Source: Physcomitrium patens
Lineage: Eukaryota > Streptophyta > Bryopsida > Funariales > Funariaceae
DNA length: 64,000 nucleotides
Direction: 5' to 3'
Assembly: GCF_000002425.4 (NCBI RefSeq)
Contig: NC_037262.1
Coordinates: 5,927,123-5,991,122, forward strand
Positions within the stretch are counted from its first letter, which is position 1; each line of letters begins with the position of its first letter. The translations under genes were made by a program, and so were the position numbers. Positions 35,258-46,639 of the stretch are shown here, one piece after another. The notes below the pieces were generated by a model that did no database searches, was not told the DNA's origin, and worked only from the letters and a program-made list of their open reading frames with translations.

Positions 35258-36099
35258 ACATGCAGACTTTATTAGATACATATCTTAACTTGTAAGGCAA
35301 GTTTTTTATATGTGCATGATAAAATTACTTTTTTTATAAGCTATTAACATGTATAATATATGGTTAATTTTTTCATCAAATTTTTAACCTACCAATTAAT
35401 TACAAACATGTATAAAATGAAAGAAATATCTATAAACCTTCTAAAAAGCTACTTTAGAAGATATTATGAAATAAATTTATTTTTATTTATTTTCACTTAA
35501 TTATATAGATAATTATTAGAATAAATATGTTTATCCATGATATTATTCCTTCTTCTAAAGACGAGCTCTACAAGGAGCGATCATCATATATTGAAGAAAT
35601 CCAAGGAGCTACAAATTGTATTTGCCACATACTTTGATCTTTGTTTTTTTTAAAGATGGTTGATAGGTCTTTTTAGCCATTGATAGCATTTCATATTATG
35701 ACAAGAAAACTACCTTGTTATTTAATCATTATTGAGGCTTTCATAATTCTTTTCAAATAAAACAATTAAAATACCATCAAAAGTCGTTCCTACCTCTAAT
35801 AAAATCATCAAATATTGAGAGTCTCTTCTAAAGTCGTGATACCAAATATATTGTATATTAGTCTTTACGATCTTCATCTCAATTACGTCATCTTGAATGT
35901 TGTGACAAATGCAATATCTTGTCTAATAAATCAGCAAGCAATAGTACTTTAATTGAATCTATTGGTTGTTGGTTCTCTATCTCTTTAGCAATACAAATGT
36001 ATAGAAGCTACAAACAAGAGTGGAAGGTAGAATGCTATCTTCTCTTAATCTTGTTTCTTTTGTACCAAAGATTTGCTATTCTTCATCTTGGTTTTAATG

Positions 36100-37520
36100 G
36101 ATGTTATTGATGGAAAGCCTCAACTCTCTTGTTACATTTGCAAGATTTTTTATTAGTCTTATATATATTCACTAATATCATATCTGTGCTTATAAACAAG
36201 ATATTTTGATCTATTTTTGTACCACCTTGAATCTAAGACTTCATCTATCTTGAATCCTTTATTATTATATACTTCTATAGGAGGAGGTGGCATTTATCTT
36301 CTTTCCAAGATGTTCACTATTTAATATGGCTCAAAAAAAGATACATAGAATATGGGATGGATCTTCATAGATTCCAATAGATGTAATCAATAAGCAACAT
36401 GATTGACTTGTTTATAAATAAAAAAAGGTCCAAATCTATAATAATCCAATTTATTATAAAGAAGAATAGTCTTTATATTGTGACAAAGTAACCATACCTT
36501 ATCACTAACATTGAATTATAGTTTTTCTTTGCAATAGGCATGTACATTGAACTTTTGTCATTCTTGAACTTCTTTTAACTAACCTTCATTATTCCATGTA
36601 GCTTTGCCAAATGATTTATAAAATCTTCTATAATAAAATTATCAAATTTTAAAAAATCAAAAGTATCAAGTTGTAGGTGATAACCATGATTAGTAAAGAA
36701 AGGCATTTTTCAAGTAGAAGAATGTACCAAATTATTATTCACAAACTCTACCAATGGTAAAAGCATTGTCTAATTATCTTGATGATAATTGATATTAAAT
36801 CTAAAATATTGCTCTAAAACTTCATTTACATATTCCATTTGCCTATTAATTTGAGCATGAAAGGCTGCAGTTAATTTTATATCCACCTTCAATATCTTAA
36901 GAAGGGTTTTCAAAAATCTTAATATAAATTATGTCCCTCTATCTAATATAATATCTGTAATAGTACTAAATGTTATCAAGGAAAAATTTGGTTGTTTCTT
37001 CACTTGTGCTAGATTTTATATATGATACAAAATATATTATTTTGATAAAATGATCTAGTATCACAAATATAGAATCATATAAATCTAAGACTAGCAGTTC
37101 TATGATAAAATTTGTAGAAATAAAAGACTATAGTTGTTATGGAATTGATAATGGCTAAAAAAGTCTATAAGGTCAATGATAAGGAGTTTTTTTTATCTCA
37201 AACAAACATGACATAATTGTACAAAGTCTTAAACTACCTTTTATATTTAAAGCCACTAAAAATCTTTTAATATTAGTTCCAAAATCTTATTATATCTAAA
37301 ATATTTGACTACTAAAAAATCTTGATAAGCTTAAAGAATATGTAATTATGCTTTGTCTTTTGAAATATATAATTGTCTCTCAAAATAGAGTATATTATTC
37401 TTAAATTTAAATTTAAAAGAATCATGAGACTGAAAAGAATTATTCTTAATATTATGAATAAGAAAATCAAAGAAAATAGTCAACTAAATTTACTTGACAA
37501 AGGTTGAATCAATAGTCAAT
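36100..37520 (-). pseudogene. Integrase and chromodomain of copy 5
   Basis: The chromodomain lies at about 36110-36290 and the integrase at about 36600-37520, recognised by alignment with copy 2 (for example the complement of AATGTACCAAATTATTA and of GCTCTAAAACTT correspond to 5046 and 5136). The frame is destroyed by frequent TAA/TGA/TAG codons and small indels. Function as in copy 2; inactive. Confidence 0.7.
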
Positions 37521-37559
37521 ATTGATTATATTGCTCAAAGGTAAAAATGCTCCAACTTC

Positions 37560-38420
37560 AAGAGAATTTTTCTTTGCTAATCAAAAGATGCATCTCTTTC
37601 TTTTTGTATAAGATGAAAATATCTAAAAAAATATATTTGACAAACCTTGTTGTTTTTTGAGTTGATAAGTGATCTTAAAATAAAATCTTGATAAAAAAAT
37701 GTTCCAATAGACTTGGTGATAATTCAAAATATGTATCAACATAAAATATTTGACATTCTTATGATTTGTATACATGGAGATTAGTTTCAAGGCATCTTTT
37801 AGATAATGATGCCATTCTTTAAAAGAATCTAGGATTACAAGAAGCTCTTTACCATGGACCTCATAATTAGTCTTAGTTGCTAAAAATTTCTTAGAATGAA
37901 AAACTATTGAGAAGATATAAAAAATTATTAAAAAAATTTAAAAAACTATTAAAAAAATATCCATATCTGATTCAAAACGTAATTTTCTATTCATTTCTTT
38001 TTTTTAATGCATATCAAATTATGTACTCCTTATAGATCTATTTTTATATAAATCTTTGTTTAATTGGTTGATCAAAAATTCTTAAAATTAAATTAGAAGA
38101 TACCTATTTCTAATCATAATCTTGTTGAATCTTCAATAATCTACACATATCTACAAAGATCCATTTTTTTCTTCACAAAAAAGATAAGAGATCCAATTGG
38201 AGATATAAAATGGCATATGAAGTTCTTAACTAAATTCTTGTCAATGAATTACTTAAGTGCAACCAACTTGTTTAATGATAGGCTATAGATTGGTCCCAAT
38301 AGTAGTAAGCTCCTTCTTAAAGATCAATAGAACAATCATAGAGATAATGCTATGGAAGAATATCTAAATTTTTCTTCTCAAAAATATCTTATTAATCTTA
38401 GTACTAGCTTAAAATACTAC
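37560..38420 (-). pseudogene. RNase H and part of the reverse transcriptase of copy 5
   Basis: Aligned with 5860-7260 of copy 2 but about 500 bp shorter. The sequence runs from RNase H (37560-37910) almost directly into the reverse-transcriptase N-terminal half (37980-38340), and the segment holding the YLDD box is not present. This internal deletion alone would inactivate the element. Confidence 0.65.
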
Positions 38421-38559
38421 TTAAGATCTTTTTTCTATTAACAATAGGTTTGGCATATCTAGCAAAAGTTAATTTTTTTTTGCAATATATATGAAAGCTC
38501 TTGCACCTAACAATAATGATTTGGATGTATTAGTCATATGGTTTTTTAGTTGCTTAGTA

Positions 38560-40083
38560 GAATCTTGAGCTAAACTAAAAGAGAAATCAAGGTTATTAGA
38601 AATCTAGTCTATTTAAGGATTATATTTTTTAGCTATATTAATTCTAAAATAATTGGATTAAAAAAAGATCTAATCATATTAAATATTATTAAATTATTAT
38701 GACCACTAGTTGTTACATCTAAAAGAACAATTTCATATATAACATCTCTAAAACACAATGAACAACCATCTATTACTTCTACATGCATATATCTAGTTTT
38801 CTTAAGTAAAGATATATCTTATTTTTATCAAAGTCTTTGTCTATAAAATAGATTGAGGTGCCTTAATCTAATAAGGCTAAAAATTTGTAATTTTTGGTCT
38901 TAAATAAAATTCTATTCTAAATTAAGATGAAGGTTTTCAAAAAAAAAATAAGACCTTTATTAGGTGTTACACAAGATTCTAACCACACAATTCCTATTAT
39001 AGGTAAAAAAACTTATTTTTTGACACCTCGTCTTCTTTGGCAACCATGCTCTTCATTGTGTGATTGCATTGTTTCTTTGAGCACTGTTGAGTAGTATACT
39101 TGGATTCTAAACAATATAGGTACAAACCTTCTTAATGATGATAAGTCTTTTCTTGCTCAATAAGAGATTTAAAACATACCATATCAATTTGTATAGGCTT
39201 TGGCTTGGACAAGTAAGCTTCCAAAAACTTAGAAGGTATTACTATAGCTTGATTTGTACTTCTCTAATCAAATCTTTGTTCTTGGCATCTTTTAAAGAAT
39301 TGATTGTTACATGTAATCACTTAAGGAATAAATTGCTCTAATAAATTTGCTTTCAATATTATCAACAATAAATCATTGATATTATCTTTTAACCTATATC
39401 AAAATTAAATGATAAGGGCTTTTTCATTTCAATCCATATTGCAAGCCAAATTTTGAAATCAACAACATATATGGTGGTTGAATGTGAACTTTGTCATAGC
39501 AATATGAACTTGGTTTTTGCTATCCTTTCTTAATCTTTTTCTCTAAATGTAGCAGTAAATACTTCTAAGAATGAATTCAAATCAAAGAATAGTCATGAAT
39601 CTTTTTCCATCAAAGGTGCAAACTAAAAAAGAACACTCCTAGAGAGAGGTACTCCAATGAATCAAACTTAAGTAAATCCATTAGACTTTTGAAAAAGATA
39701 CAATCTTAGATAAACCTTTACTTATTGCAGAAATCATTGAAACTTTCATCTTGTTCCATTAAACTTCTCTGGCATACTTATCCTTACCTCCCTTATACTT
39801 ATAGTAGCAAGACTCCTCAAATTTAGATGTAAACTTGATTTTCTTGTTTCTTTTAATTGCACAACTTCTTAGCATAGATTTTGAATTTCATTATTGACTT
39901 TTTTCATAGGCATAGAAATAGTGCTTCCATGATTCATATTGAAAATATGTGAGATTTCTATTCTTAAAGTATTGACAAGTTTGTGAAGATCTACTATAGT
40001 TGCATATTTATTTTCACTTGTATTAAAAGTAGCATCCACAATCTTTTCTTCTATAGATAATTCAAAGAAATTTAAAAAGTTAA
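38560..40083 (-). pseudogene. Protease and gag of copy 5
   Basis: The protease (about 38560-38990) and gag (about 39000-40083) align with 7444-8169 and 9854-10633 of copy 2. Gag is continuous here across the point where copy 2 carries a solo LTR (around 39285), which makes copy 5 the uninterrupted reference. The zinc-knuckle region lies near 39060-39130. Stops and indels throughout; the plus frame at 39135-39341 is antisense to gag and not a gene. Confidence 0.7.
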
Positions 40084-40297
40084 ATTAGATGAAAATAATT
40101 TGTAACCTCAATATTAAATAAAAAATTCCACAAATAGGGATAATTTACTCTCATTAAGGAAAAAATTAGTATTAAAAAACTAAACTATTTGTTTAAAGGT
40201 GGATAGTTAACAACCTTCAAAACACAACAATAAAAGTGGAATAATTCACTCACTTGTAAAACAAGACAAGAACAATAAGTTGGTACTCTTATCAAAT

Positions 40298-40836
40298 TAT
40301 CAAGGATATGAACTTCAAAGAATGAAAAGGTCCATATACTCTTATGTCACTCAAAAAGAATAAGAAATCACTCAAAAATGGTAATATATTAAACTAGAAT
40401 GGCTATTGGCAAAGAAAAAGAGATAAGAAAGTCTTAAAACAAGACTAAGGATTAAAAAGACATTGACAAAAATGAAGAAGGCTTCACTCTTGCCTCTATA
40501 TATACTATCTAATTAGGAGCTATGTGGCGATGTTCTATATGACCTCTAACACATGTTGACTTTGCAAGACACATATCTTAACTTACAAGACAAATTTTCT
40601 ATATATATGCCATATAGTTAGCTTATTCTACAAGCTATTAACATATATAATACATCGCTAATTTGTTGACCAAATTTCTAATCTACCAATTTACTACAAA
40701 CATGTATAAAGTCAAAGCAACATCTATGAAGCTTCTAAGAAGCTTTTTTAAAAGATATTATGAAATAAATTTATTTTTATCTACTTCTACTTAATCATAT
40801 AGGTAATTATTAAAATAAATCTGTATATCCATAACA
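40298..40836 (-). repeat. 5' LTR of copy 5
   Basis: 539 bp on the plus strand from TATCAAGGATATG to CCATAACA (ancestral TGTC...TGACA). The TATA motif (plus-strand CTCTATATATACTATC) is at about 40495-40510. It corresponds to the LTRs at 3297, 51110 and 428. Confidence 0.75.
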
Positions 40837-41273
40837 TAATTCTTAAAAGTAATATAACTTCTAATAAAATAAATAAATAGCAATGGTATATTTTTAGAAT
40901 TCTAACATAAATTTCTTAAAAAGATTAAGTGAAGCTTTTACCTAAACCTTTTGTGTTAAAGTTTTGATAGCTCAAAAAAATATTTCATAATTATTTCACA
41001 TGAATATAAAAATTTGATATATTAGCTTTTGAATAATAGTAATTATCATCTAATATTTTGTATTTATATTTTAAAAAAACCATATATTCCTTTGTTCAGA
41101 TGTATCATTATAAGTAGCTGATATTTTATATATTTTATTATTTTTAAATATTTTAATCATTAAAGCCATATTTTATATGTTTAAACCACTTTTTTGTAAT
41201 TTTTGTTAAAATTATCAAACAACATTTTCATAATACTACCATTGCTTTAAATTAAAATATATAACTAAGTAAT

Positions 41274-41310
<37 letters not shown>

Positions 41311-41830
41311 GAAGAAAATTTAATCTCAATTGATGATGATGTTCTACAAGATTGCATGATAAATTTAAAAATATATATATATATATATATATACATTGAT
41401 TGCCTATTTGAAAACAATGAATAAGTAAATAAATAAAAATCATCAAACACATAAATTTGTTAAACTTATAATCAATTATTTTTCAAATTCAAATACTTAT
41501 AATACACTTAAATATATTTGATGTAAAATAATAAATTATGATTTTTAAATATGTACATATAGTATACCAAATGTAATGCGGATTTTTCCCCATTATTTCA
41601 AATCAAATACATGCACAATCAGGAATAATCCTGTTATTTAGGATTTTATAACAAATTAAATTCTGGTGCACATTTGAAGAAGATCTTGCTATCATTTTCT
41701 TCTTCCACTAGGAAAAAAACCAATCAACATTCCTAGTATAGAATTATTCCCAAACGTCGAGTTCATTTAGACAGCCATGGCCACTAAGTTAAATGAAATG
41801 TCCATGTAAGCAAACTTAATCACGGGTTGG
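40837..41830. other. AT-rich spacer with TA microsatellites
   Basis: No coding or LTR sequence recognised. TA dinucleotide runs lie at about 41279-41307 and 41372-41394. Composition becomes gene-like from about 41700, marking the promoter side of the following gene. Confidence 0.6.
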
Positions 41831-42891
41831 AAGGTTCCAAGCTCAACTGATGGCGACCGCGTAGCAAAACCGGCCCGACCCGTCCTCTCCCGGAACGGGT
41901 CTCTGCCCATCCTCCACACTTCATCTGTGGATGAGAGACAGCCGCCAAATTCAAATGAGACGGATGAAATCTCGACGTTTCATCCAAAAACCGTTACCCT
42001 TTTCCCACCGCGCGGTAACGTTAGTGTCCGTTAGCTTTCTCGCTCTCACCATGCGGCCTTCAAATCCAAACGCACATGTCGACGGAGCTCACCCCTGCAG
42101 CTGCGACACTCCGCGCTTTGACCTCTACAGCCCTGCTTCTCTTGCGAAGGTATGATGAGCTCTTGATTCGGTTTCCTTCATTCCAATTCTGTCGCTACAC
42201 GGCTTGCCCAGCTTCATTGTGTAAGGATGCAGTGGTGCTGTTTTTTTTTTTTTTGTTTGTGAGATGCTGTTGTTTTCGTGAGAAGGGAGGTTTCTTGGTG
42301 GTTACAGGTCGATGACGGTTCTCGTGCTTGAATTGGTGGTCTTCTTGAGGTCGAGTATGGCACGGTGGTTGTTGAAAGAGAGCTTCGTGATAGTGAGGTC
42401 ACTGTATCAAGTTTGGATCTTGGTGGCGATCGCATTTGGTCGAGAGTTTCGAGAGCTCTGTGTCATGGCTTTAGTCTAAATTTGGATTGCAGGGCATCTC
42501 TGAGGAATAGCTGCTGTGAATTTTTGTTTCAAAGCCGGCTGTCCTTGCAGTTTATATCAGATGAAGTGATCAGTTCCTTATTTTGAGGATGTTTCGCGTG
42601 GGAGAGGAGTTGGCTTTACCCGTCCTCAGCAATGGTATTTGTAACGATTTGTTTTCGGGTTTGTTCGCGCCATGGGATTGTGTCTGGAAGTATTCCTTCG
42701 GAGTAAGTCGGCTACGTTGCTTTGACGGATTACTTGTCGCTGAGATTCTTGTCGCCGATTGAATGTCTTGTACCAGTATAGCCTTCGTTGTTTTGAGATA
42801 GTCCCTTTTGCGATTCTGGAATGTGTTCTTTCTATGTGTGGTGTTTAACCGATTTCCTCTTCAAGCCAACAGGACGGATCGATCAGCCGAA

Positions 42892-43746
42892 ATGACAGGG
42901 CGGACGTTGAAAGGAAACCTGGCATTCCTGTCAGCAGGAATCCTCTCCATTCTGAGCCTCGTGGCTGCTGTAGGAGGGGTTTCCATGATCGTCATTGTGT
43001 TTGTGATGGACCATTCGCCCAGTAGAGTTGGATGGCTTTTCATCATTGTGGGAGGCTTCACAGTTGCCTCTGGATTGCTCGGAGTATTCTCTAGCGACCG
43101 CCGAGATTGTTTCACCTGGCAAATGGTCTTCTTGTTATTTTCTACCCTTGGTCTTCTCGCAGCCGCGCTAACGATTTTCTTCAAACCGAACGAAGTGTTG
43201 GGCTTATTGCACTACAAGAACGTAAGTGAAGACAGAGCTCGATGGATTTTGAGACTGGAGGCTGCATTCTTCGCTATTACCTTTTGCATTAACGTAAGTT
43301 TTTTGAGTTTTTGCCTTTAGGTCCTTGCATGTATTACTGCTGTAAAATTCGTGATTAACGTACTTCTCTCAGTCGATTTCGTAATTGGGGATATCCTTGC
43401 TAGGATGTTTTGTACAGTACAAACAAAGGGACGATACTCCATATGCTTCGAACATTTCATGCACATGTTTTTCAACTGAACTTGACGATCCTATTGACGA
43501 TGGAATTTGCCGACGCAGACTGTTATTGCCATCCTTGGAATATGCGTCAACTGCTGCGATGTTGTGGATCACTATGAAGATCTCGAGAAAACCAACCGAA
43601 GTAAGTCTGCTCTTGGGCGAACTCAAACCGAGGCTATTAAGCGAGCAGCCAAGAATGAGGAGACAAAAGCATCCAAATTGGCCCAGAAGATGAAGGATAA
43701 ATACGGCAAATGGACCCAAGAGTATGGCACACCCGCTAAGGTTTAA
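42892..43746 (+). CDS. Four-transmembrane protein with lysine-rich cytosolic-type tail
   Basis: Two coding exons, 42892-43293 and 43519-43746, joined in phase 0 by a 225-bp GT-AG intron, give 209 residues ending ...YGTPAKV. Hydrophobic helices lie at about residues 11-38, 46-66, 76-97 and 119-143, and residues 144-209 are charged and probably helical (KRAAKNEETKASKLAQKMKD). I do not recognise the family; four helices and a charged tail suggest an integral membrane protein, possibly with a coiled-coil tail. There is probably an upstream intron (donor AAG/GTATGA after 42149, acceptor CAACAG at 42872). If the exon 42076-42149 is coding, joining is in frame and adds 32 residues before the start used here; I chose 42892 because the hydrophobic core begins just after it. 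Composition and codon use differ sharply from the flanking elements, and the frame is intact. Confidence 0.8.
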
Positions 43747-44760
43747 AGTATCCCGGGGAGGTACAATCTATGGTGGCAAATTTGCTTTGATACTCATCAA
43801 GTGATTTCAATGTTCGGCCCTTCAAATTTCCGACACATTCTAGTAGCTTCTTGTTCATCCAGTCTCAGCTGGCCAAATAGCCGTTGCAGGATTTGTGAGT
43901 TTAAGTATCTTGCTTAAACTATTGCCCCTGTTGATGGAGACTGTATGATAGTGAGGCCTTCTCACAGTCTGCCAGGACTGGAATATCCATTCTACACTAT
44001 AGAGTAAGATTCTGCTAGCTTTCTACTGTTCACATGAGATCACTTCTGTAACCACCATCTAGTATAAATAAACAATTCGCTGGTTGTGAGAAACCTTGGC
44101 TCTTACTTAAAATACGCACTTAATGAATGATGAGCAAGAGCTGTGTTGAGGAGTTGGCGTGGCAAGAATTAGTACTTCTGTGAAGTGGGAGAGATCTCTC
44201 ATTTTGAACTTGACCTTTGCTATAGAAGTAAACCTCCAAGTAAACTCTTACGCTTAAGATACATTTCCATGTACACTCCATAGTGTGCGACCGGAGACAA
44301 TATTAGTGTAGTTTTTTATGCATTCCCTTGGAAACTGTTCTCAAGCAAGAAAATAATATCTGTAGGCAAGTAATCAACTAGAGAAAATTCCCGAAATAAC
44401 TGTATAACATCATTCTCGCTACAATAATGAAGGATGACTTCCTATCTTCACCCATTTGACCAGTTGAAAAGGTCCTTACACATTTTCAATTAATCATCTT
44501 CATAACCATTCTGTTTTAGAAACAGTACATCCACCCCTTTTCGAAAAGAGCAATATACTCAAGTAGCCATCTGCCAAACAATACATATATCTTCAACAGG
44601 CTCTGTGAATGCACTGTAGTCCACATTGATATCTTTGGAAATTCTCAGCCCCGCCATCAAGCGGGGAATGCTCAGCACTCTCGTCTCACACCCTCCCTTT
44701 CCTCGAAACCCTAATTCCTACACCCTGTCCTTGACGCACATGTCCAATAATACGATAATC
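43747..44760. other. 3' flank and intergenic region after the membrane-protein gene
   Basis: No gene recognised. The first part is probably the 3' untranslated region, with AATAAA at 44067-44072. From about 44640 a GC-richer leader-like stretch (CTCGAAACCCTAATTCC near 44705) precedes the zinc-knuckle ORF. Confidence 0.55.
44067..44072 (+). terminator. Candidate polyadenylation signal
   Basis: AATAAA, 321 bp past the stop codon of the membrane-protein gene, within AGTATAAATAAACAATTCGC. Plant signals are loose, so this is only a plausible position. Confidence 0.35.
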
Positions 44761-46549
44761 TAAGAAGATGTGGAAACCTAACTATGGCTTTAGTGTAAAG
44801 GAGGGCGCAATGAAGCTCCGGAGGCGTCAGCTCGTCTGAGCTACTCAAACCTCCGAAGCGGACTAGCAATCAACTTCTCCAAGAGCAAATCGACGATGTA
44901 GTGGTTTTAGGCAGGGACTTAGGAAGGGGGTTTTTTCAGAATCTTAGCACCCAGCAGACTGTAACTCAGATACTTCTCATACTTACTCCCCATCGATCGA
45001 GATGGAGAACGTATATATTGCAAACTTGGATCCCAGAGTTCAATGCAAATAAGCTACAAGGACTGCGAGTGCCCACTTGGGTCACGTTGCGCGGCATTCT
45101 TGGTGAGTTCATGAAGGTTGCCACGCAGATTGCAAGCAGGTTAGGCGTCCTGATGAGAAGTGATAATTGGAATGCTGTGAGTTTGGAGCAGCGATTCAGT
45201 GTAGCAATGGAGGCTGGAGTGGATGGCGCACCTTGTTGTCGGTAACCAATGAAACAACAGGGGAAGACTCCGTCATCATGGTAGACTATTATAATCTCTC
45301 TATTTGTTGCCGATTTTGTTTGAGCACTGATCACCTGATTGAGGAGTGTAATGCTACAAGGTCTTCAAAGGAGAGCGGGGATAAAGAAAGTAGTGTAACA
45401 AAGAATATACTAACCATAACAACAAAGCCTCCTCGCTCACAAGGACCAACCTTGACTAACCAACGAAATCAGAATGTGGATCTCCCTCCCTCCCTCCCCA
45501 GCAGTGGCGAGGCAAAATCCCACTATCCTAGTGAGGTCGTTCGGCTCTTCGGCGAGAGGACAGCATAGTGATTCAAGACCTTCCAGCCAAGGAACTATGC
45601 GCTCCAACAACCATTATTCCAACGGGGAGTCGCGACAAACTCCGAAATACAAGAGGAATGGATGGGAGAAGGTGTACAAGAACAAGAAGGCAACGCGTGG
45701 GGGACCAGAGGTAGATCAATTTAGTGACCCTAACCTCCCCGGCACCCAACGCTCAAACCTGCAAAGGAGAAGAGGTGGACCAGCTGGAAAACAATGGGTC
45801 CCTGTTGAGCAAGCGCCCCGTCCCCTCCTCGGAACATCTATTGAGCAACCCCTCCCGACACCCTCTCCCTTAGTCAATTTGAGTCAAGTCGCTACTTCGG
45901 TGGCTCCAGTGCATAGCAGCGTGAAAGGAGCATGTACAGACAATATTGAGGTTGATAGAAGTATGGAATGGTCTCCTACTAAACCTCAGGCCCACGGAGA
46001 GGAGATTCAATCGCGTGGTCCAACCACAATACAAATCGAAAGTTTGCTTGGGGGGCAGCAGAACGCATCGATACACTTACCCCATCCTCTCGTTGTCAAC
46101 ATGCCGTGTATTGGCCAAGATGGAGAGTGCCCCACTACGGTGCTACTGCTCTCGGTAAGCAAGCGAAGCTCGAGGGCTCCTGCTGGACGAGAGGAGATTG
46201 CATCGCAACCAATCCCCACGATAGAGGCCCACATCAACAGTCTAACGGCCATTCCAGTCATCATACCTTCGGAGCAAGCACCAAGACTTGAAGACAATGC
46301 ACCTGCAATCAGTTGTCTAACGGTATCGCCAGATTAGATCCAAGCGGCAATCAGACCGCCTCACAGAATGCACCCCCGATTGGAGAACAGATGCTCTATC
46401 ATATACAGAATGTAGTGAACTACCGGGCTTTAGACGACCATGCTCCCGTTCAAATGCAATGCCACAACTTCGATCTAAACGAAGATGCTACTCTATCCCA
46501 ATTCAGTAGAGAGATCTCTCTACTGGATTTCTTCCTAAACTCCACATAA
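44761..46549 (+). pseudogene. Zinc-knuckle ORF resembling LINE ORF1 (DUF4283-like), frameshifted
   Basis: Plus-strand pieces at 44901-45245, 45167-45568, 45474-46337 and 46313-46549 overlap and form one broken protein. The first has a TWIPEFNANKLQGLRVPTWV segment like the RNA-binding N-domain of plant LINE ORF1/DUF4283 proteins. The frame then shifts near 45215-45230. The second piece reads CRFCLSTDHLIEEC (codons 45308-45349), an exact CX2CX4HX4C zinc knuckle. Another shift near 45490 leads to a long low-complexity, Pro/Ser/Gln-rich tail with basic patches (RRRGGP), and a last shift near 46315 follows. No reverse-transcriptase ORF2 follows: the sequence runs into a 43-bp duplication and chromovirus copy 6. 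It is either a 3'-truncated LINE or a decayed host gene related to such ORFs. GC content is gene-like, so it is younger or less methylated than the gypsy copies. Confidence 0.6.
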
Positions 46550-46553
46550 ATAC

Positions 46554-46639
46554 AGACAATTGATACTTCTTCTTCCAATTTGGTGCATCCACTCATAGAC
46601 AATTGATACTTCTTCTTCAAATTTGGTGCATCCACTCCT
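46554..46639. repeat. 43-bp tandem duplication
   Basis: Two direct 43-bp units, 46554-46596 and 46597-46639, differ at two positions. Each begins AGACAATTGATACTTCTTCT and ends GCATCCACTC(A/C)T. They sit at the boundary between the LINE-like ORF and chromovirus copy 6, which suggests repair- or insertion-associated duplication. Confidence 0.9.

Larger units (their letters stand above)
33448..40836 (-). mobile_element. Chromovirus copy 5, nearly complete but heavily decayed
   Basis: Minus strand. The 5' LTR is 40298-40836, gag about 39000-40083, protease about 38560-38990, reverse transcriptase and RNase H about 37560-38420, and integrase with chromodomain about 36100-37520. An untranslated 3' region with polypurine tract near 35545 follows, and the 3' LTR (33448-35542) is split by a family D LTR (33669-35257). 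The low end of the 3' LTR is missing about 45 bp. Without the insertion the copy is about 5.8 kb. The sequence aligns throughout with copy 2 but is much more AT-rich, and no frame over about 70 codons survives. Confidence 0.8.

Noticed and set aside
42861..43184. Minus frame of 107 codons opposite the membrane-protein gene
   Set aside because: It is a shadow of the plus-strand coding exon, which has clear helices and matching splice phases.
45870..46297. Minus and alternate plus frames across the zinc-knuckle ORF tail
   Set aside because: They are overlapping shadows of the GC-rich low-complexity tail of the plus-strand ORF.
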